From the NCBI GenBank assembly GCA_026419785.1, contig JAODTK010005633.1, positions 137,501 to 201,500 of the forward strand: a stretch of 64,000 nucleotides of DNA, in the 5' to 3' direction. A program made the translations under genes and the position numbers. Under the pieces are notes generated by a model. The model searched no databases. It was not told the DNA's origin and saw only the letters and a list, made by a program, of their open reading frames with translations. Within the stretch, counting starts at the first letter, position 1. The number at the start of each line of letters is the position of its first letter. Source of the stretch: Sclerodactyla briareus (taxonomy: Eukaryota > Echinodermata > Holothuroidea > Dendrochirotida > Sclerodactylidae). Shown piece after piece: positions 60,061 to 64,000 of this stretch.

Positions 60061-61861
60061 GAGGTATCGGCGATCACTTTACGAACCTTTCCACGATGGC
60101 ATCGGCGAATTGTTATCGGAGTGTATGTGGATGTAGCGGGGGGTTCAGAAAGGCAGGTAGTACCAGTTAATTACGATGTTATCAGCTTATCAGGCATGTA
60201 TCCTCAGACCGAACGGCTCTCCCCATTCAGATTGGTGGTTTGTGGGAGTCCATGGCTGTGTTCAAGGTTATTCACACTAGAGGGCTGCAGACATGGTTTT
60301 GGGTACCAGCCCATATCCTCCTCACTTTTATCAACATCGCTTTGCGCCGTGAGTAATTAACTCTCTTTTTTAAGAGTGGTGTGGGTGGGGTTTAGGTGCA
60401 CACTAGAGCTGCCGACATGGTTGGGGTACACCATATCCTCCTCACAATAATATATTACATAACAACAATCCTGTTTTAGCCAAAATGACTGCAATATGTT
60501 CTTTTTCCCTCCCCCTAAAGGTCAGTCAAAAAGTAGACTCAAGGGTGTGCATTTCAGTCAGAATATGTAGAAATGGTAGTAAAAGTTGGCCTGCTGGTGG
60601 GTCACCACACTCGGACGCCAGTGACGAGGGGTGTAAATATGAGCATGGCTGCTTCAGAGAATTGACAGTGCATTTAAGTCAGAGGTACCCACCTACCCTC
60701 CATGGGGTGCCATTTAGAATTTTCATGGTGTGCCAGGCTACAAGCACCCTCCAGCGCAGATTCATGGTTTGATAAATGAGATGGTAACCCACTATCATTA
60801 AAGACTATTGGGAGTTGATTTGGTGGAGACTTGGAAAACGGCCAGCACACAGTGAAAGTAACAATGAGAGAACAATCAGAGACTTTGTGTACAATGTCGC
60901 CTACCACCAATGCAGATGCACACACCACTTTAATAGGAAGGGGGTTCGGAATCTGCAGTCAACCTCTTTCAATTCTTTGAGCCCTCACAATTTTGTCCTG
61001 AAGACATGACTATGGGAAATTTAGGATGACAAGTCAGTGAACATGATAGGTACCTCCTTGCCTCCATGGTGGCAATTGGAGTTCTTGGGGGACATCCCCG
61101 CAACATTTGATTAACCTACTTTTTGACCTTGATGTTTTACACAGGCAACTTTTCTACAGGTCATGTGCCCGCACCCCTTTCTCGCCACCCACTCCCTAGA
61201 ATCGGAACAAGCTGCCGCCTTGTGGGGTTAGGATGGCGACTACCATGCAGTGATTCATTAATCACTCATTATGACTATTGAATTACGCCCATTGACATCT
61301 ACACTGCCCTGAACAAATGCCAGCTGCAATGGAACAATTGGGTCTTGCGAACAAAACGTTATAAAAAAAATCAATCAAGTCAGTGTACCATACCATCGCA
61401 CCTTTTAATCTTCCTCAGATTTTCCCTTTGAACCCATGAATTTCTAATAGGGTAAATATACGCTTTGGTGAGTGTTTTATAGAGGCCAACAGGTGCCAAT
61501 AACTGGGCCACGCTTTTACCAGCCCTATACTATTCATACGAAAATATTACCAAATTCCAGACCAGAATCCCAAATACTTCTGAAATTCCCGAAATCTTAT
61601 ACAATATTCATGCATCCTATAACTTCTCATATGACTAAAATTACCGAACTGTACATGTGCAGGCGGTACAGAAACTGGCCTTTGTGACCTCGTTCAAAGG
61701 AAGCACTTTGACCTCTATTGACTTGAAATGCTCTACCTTTGTTCAGGACCAAGCAACGTCCCTCCCCCAGTTTCGTTCAAATCCGACAATGTTAGAAAGC
61801 GCATTACTCAGTTACGTGGAGCGTATCAGAACGGCGGAATAATGAACTATTTAGGATTTTC
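60061..61861. other. Gene-free stretch with a 125-bp tandem pair
   Basis: ACACTAGAG(n)GCTGC(n)GACATGG and ATATCCTCCTCAC recur at 60276-60330 and 60401-60446. Open stretches of 60-136 codons are present, for example 59950-60360, but resemble no family known to me. Confidence 0.45.
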
Positions 61862-62290
61862 CTATTTCGGTCTCGCGGACCTGCGGTCTCGTGTACCCTT
61901 CACGAATTTCGTTTTCGTGAACTTTTTTTTTCGGTCTAGCAGACTCTTTTTCCCCCCAATTTTTTTTTTTTTCGGTCTCGTGGACCCTTTCTCACTTCCG
62001 GTCTCGCGGACCCTTTTTTCATTTCCGGTCTCGGCGACCCTCCTCACCTTCAATCTCGCGGACTCTTTAATCTTCGTCTCGTGGACCTTCGGTCTCGTGA
62101 CCCGTCACGAATTCGGTCTCGTAACCTTTTTCGGTCTAGCAGACTCTTTCCAATTTTCGGTCTCGTGGAACCCTTTCTCACTTTCGGTCTCGCGACCCTT
62201 TTTTCTGCATTTCCGGTCCTCGCGGACCCTTCTCTCACCTCAATCTCATCGACTCTTTAAATCTCGGTCTCGTGGCCTTCGGTCTCTGGG
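61862..62290. repeat. CGGTCTCG-type minisatellite with higher-order structure
   Basis: About 17 units built on CGGTCTCG(C/T)GGACC follow each other at 13-30 bp spacing. Variants GGTCTAGCAGACTC and CAATCTC(n)GACTC recur in a fixed order. One block running from GGTCTAGCAGACTC (about 61934) to the next (about 62132) is repeated, giving a higher-order period near 200 bp. Confidence 0.85.
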
Positions 62291-64000
62291 CTGTCCCGAG
62301 TACACACGCGCGCGCATAAAGACGTCAACTATGAATCCTCCCGTTGAGAGATTGAAAAGATCAGATAAAACGTCGTTTACATATCAGACGAATGCCCTGA
62401 AAGACAAGTCTTGTGATGATGGATTTCAGAAATGTGAGGTCTTTCCAATATTATTATACGAATTTTCTCGTCCATGGTCCCCGCACGAAAATACAATGCA
62501 TAGCCAAAACATGTCAAACCGTGTACACGAAAATTAGTATGCCTGGAGAAAAACAGAAAATTTATATCAGCTAATCAATAGAATACAATTTTAACCAATC
62601 ATACCCACTATACTTACATACACAGGTAATGTGGTATTATGAATTTTGGTTCCACTTTATCGACTGTTGACAAGCAGTTTCTCAGAGAATCTATATCTAT
62701 CAACTTACACCTGAACAGAACGGACTCGGAACAATTTCTTCGGATTGATAGCCTAGGCTGCACTGATCCGAGGTTCAAGATTTTTTTCCTGAACCTAACG
62801 GAATGTAATACAGTTCAATGAAAACGGAGTCTGTTTATCCAATCAATAATATCGAGGAGCAACCCTATTTGACATTGCTCAGTACTCTCAGGGCTTTTAG
62901 CCATGATTTGGATTACTGGCCGTCCCATGATGCCGGTGGTTATACAATCTAAGCGGAGCGCCACCATGGGTTGGTCGCTGAGGGAGCCGAAAATTTTGTG
63001 ATTTTCAGGCCCCTCAGATGGCCCGAGACAAGCTGCATCTATTACTGTCTTATATTTATATTGTGTCTACTTTTTTCACTCTTAGGAAAAATCTTAAATG
63101 AAAATTATTTCTGAAATTTTTGCATCGTTATTCTTCCCTTAGCATAAACACCTGTTCTGAAACCCCCAGGGGGTCAACATAGATTCTTACGGAATCTCGT
63201 TATTGTATTTTGTCTCGAACTTGCTACTTAGGTTGATTTGTTTCATGCCATTTCCAGATGTAAGTTTCGCCATCTGATAACTGCACGGGAGAACCCGGTT
63301 CTCATAGTATACATCGGACATTCGATTTGTTTATTTCCCTATACGGATGTACCATTCCTTTTTGCCACGTTTCAGCATTGCCGGAACTTAACCAAAGTAA
63401 AAAGTAAGAAAATGCCTCAATGCTCTGACCTTGCATCAAATTACGAAGGAATTGTGTCCGTCCTCAACGAAAAAATACTGAAACTCAACATGCATTCTGC
63501 GTTCTCAACACATCGGTATGGACCATTTTATTGTGTAGGCTTTTACTTGAAGAGCTAATCGAGTGTCATTTACCTCCGGTTGCCAGCTCGGTATATGTAT
63601 TGAATCGCCCAAGCTCCACAAAACATTTACAAAGTTATTGTTGCACAAACGACTCATATCGCAAGTTAAGTTAAAAGGAATTGCGCTAAGAGCTAAATAC
63701 TGAATAAACATTTAGGGTCTATGGCTACGTAGGGTGTTTCGAGTAGTTCGAGGCCTTTAGGCCCGGACAAAATCTTCTTAGTGATGCGAAATAAAACCTA
63801 GATAATCTATTTGGAACAAAAACTCTTGAACTAAGTGTTGAGGTAGTTTGGATAATTGGTTACAAATGAACATAATAAAAACAGCAAAGATTTCTGTGAA
63901 TTCACCCGAAGACCAGAGGCCTAAAGGAAAAAAGTTTTGCCGACACAAATTCATTTCAGGAGAGCTCGAAGGACGATAGTCCACGGATCGTATCGTCTGC
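62291..64000. other. Gene-free right end
   Basis: No protein family was recognised on either strand; the longest open stretch is 106 codons (63238-63558). An ACACGCGCGCGC run lies near 62304. An exon of a gene running off the window cannot be excluded. Confidence 0.35.

Noticed and set aside
61728-62537. The longest open stretch in the window, 269 codons on the plus strand
   Set aside because: It runs through the CGGTCTCG minisatellite, is made of Phe/Ser/Arg-rich repeats and has no domain resemblance. Long open frames are expected in repeats whose unit lacks stop codons.

Overview
The window looks like nuclear DNA from an animal, most likely a marine invertebrate and perhaps a deuterostome; that last point is a weak inference from the repeat and gene families recalled. 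It is AT-rich, has no operon structure, and is full of non-LTR retrotransposon fragments, DNA-transposon pieces, microsatellites, minisatellites and medium-repetitive DNA. Reading frames are interrupted very often, and related copies differ by many one-base indels. This fits old repeats, uncorrected long-read sequence, or both. No bacterial gene, rRNA or confident tRNA was seen.

The main architecture is one large imperfect direct duplication. Copy 1 runs from about 2.67 to 24.53 kb and copy 2 from about 29.22 to 54.38 kb, with a 4.7 kb spacer. The copies are collinear but differ by clean insertions. Copy 1 alone has a nested LINE (13.0-14.1 kb), an 18-bp minisatellite expansion (6.56-6.75 kb) and a TA microsatellite (24.2 kb). 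Copy 2 alone has a roughly 1.02 kb TTAA-flanked inverted-repeat element (35.6-36.6 kb) and extra blocks of about 0.65, 1.1 and 0.29 kb. The two centres do not match at all. In copy 1 the centre (15.9-21.6 kb) is a DNA transposon with inverted repeats of about 0.8-1.0 kb. In copy 2 it is a different 8 kb stretch (44.2-52.2 kb) of repeats plus a Jockey-like LINE. The duplication may be a real segmental duplication or two haplotypes placed end to end by the assembler.

The only likely host gene is a single-exon, minus-strand gene present in both copies (5.31-6.43 kb and 32.55-33.66 kb). It encodes a possible type II membrane, glycosyltransferase-like protein with a D-x-D style motif.

From 54.4 kb to the end there is no recognisable gene. 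This part holds tandem and dispersed repeats: a 268-bp tandem, a duplication of about 410-430 bp, CA-rich microsatellites with a shared 3' junction, a CpG-rich palindromic patch at 59.86-60.06 kb, and a GAGACC-rich minisatellite with higher-order structure at 61.86-62.29 kb.

The best candidate for something under-described is the 15.9-21.6 kb element. It combines very long inverted repeats with a decayed gene from a multicopy invertebrate family marked by GGLHI, YVRSLR, VGLT, acidic nuclease-like and terminal Cys-rich motifs. I tentatively compare it with Academ-type transposons.
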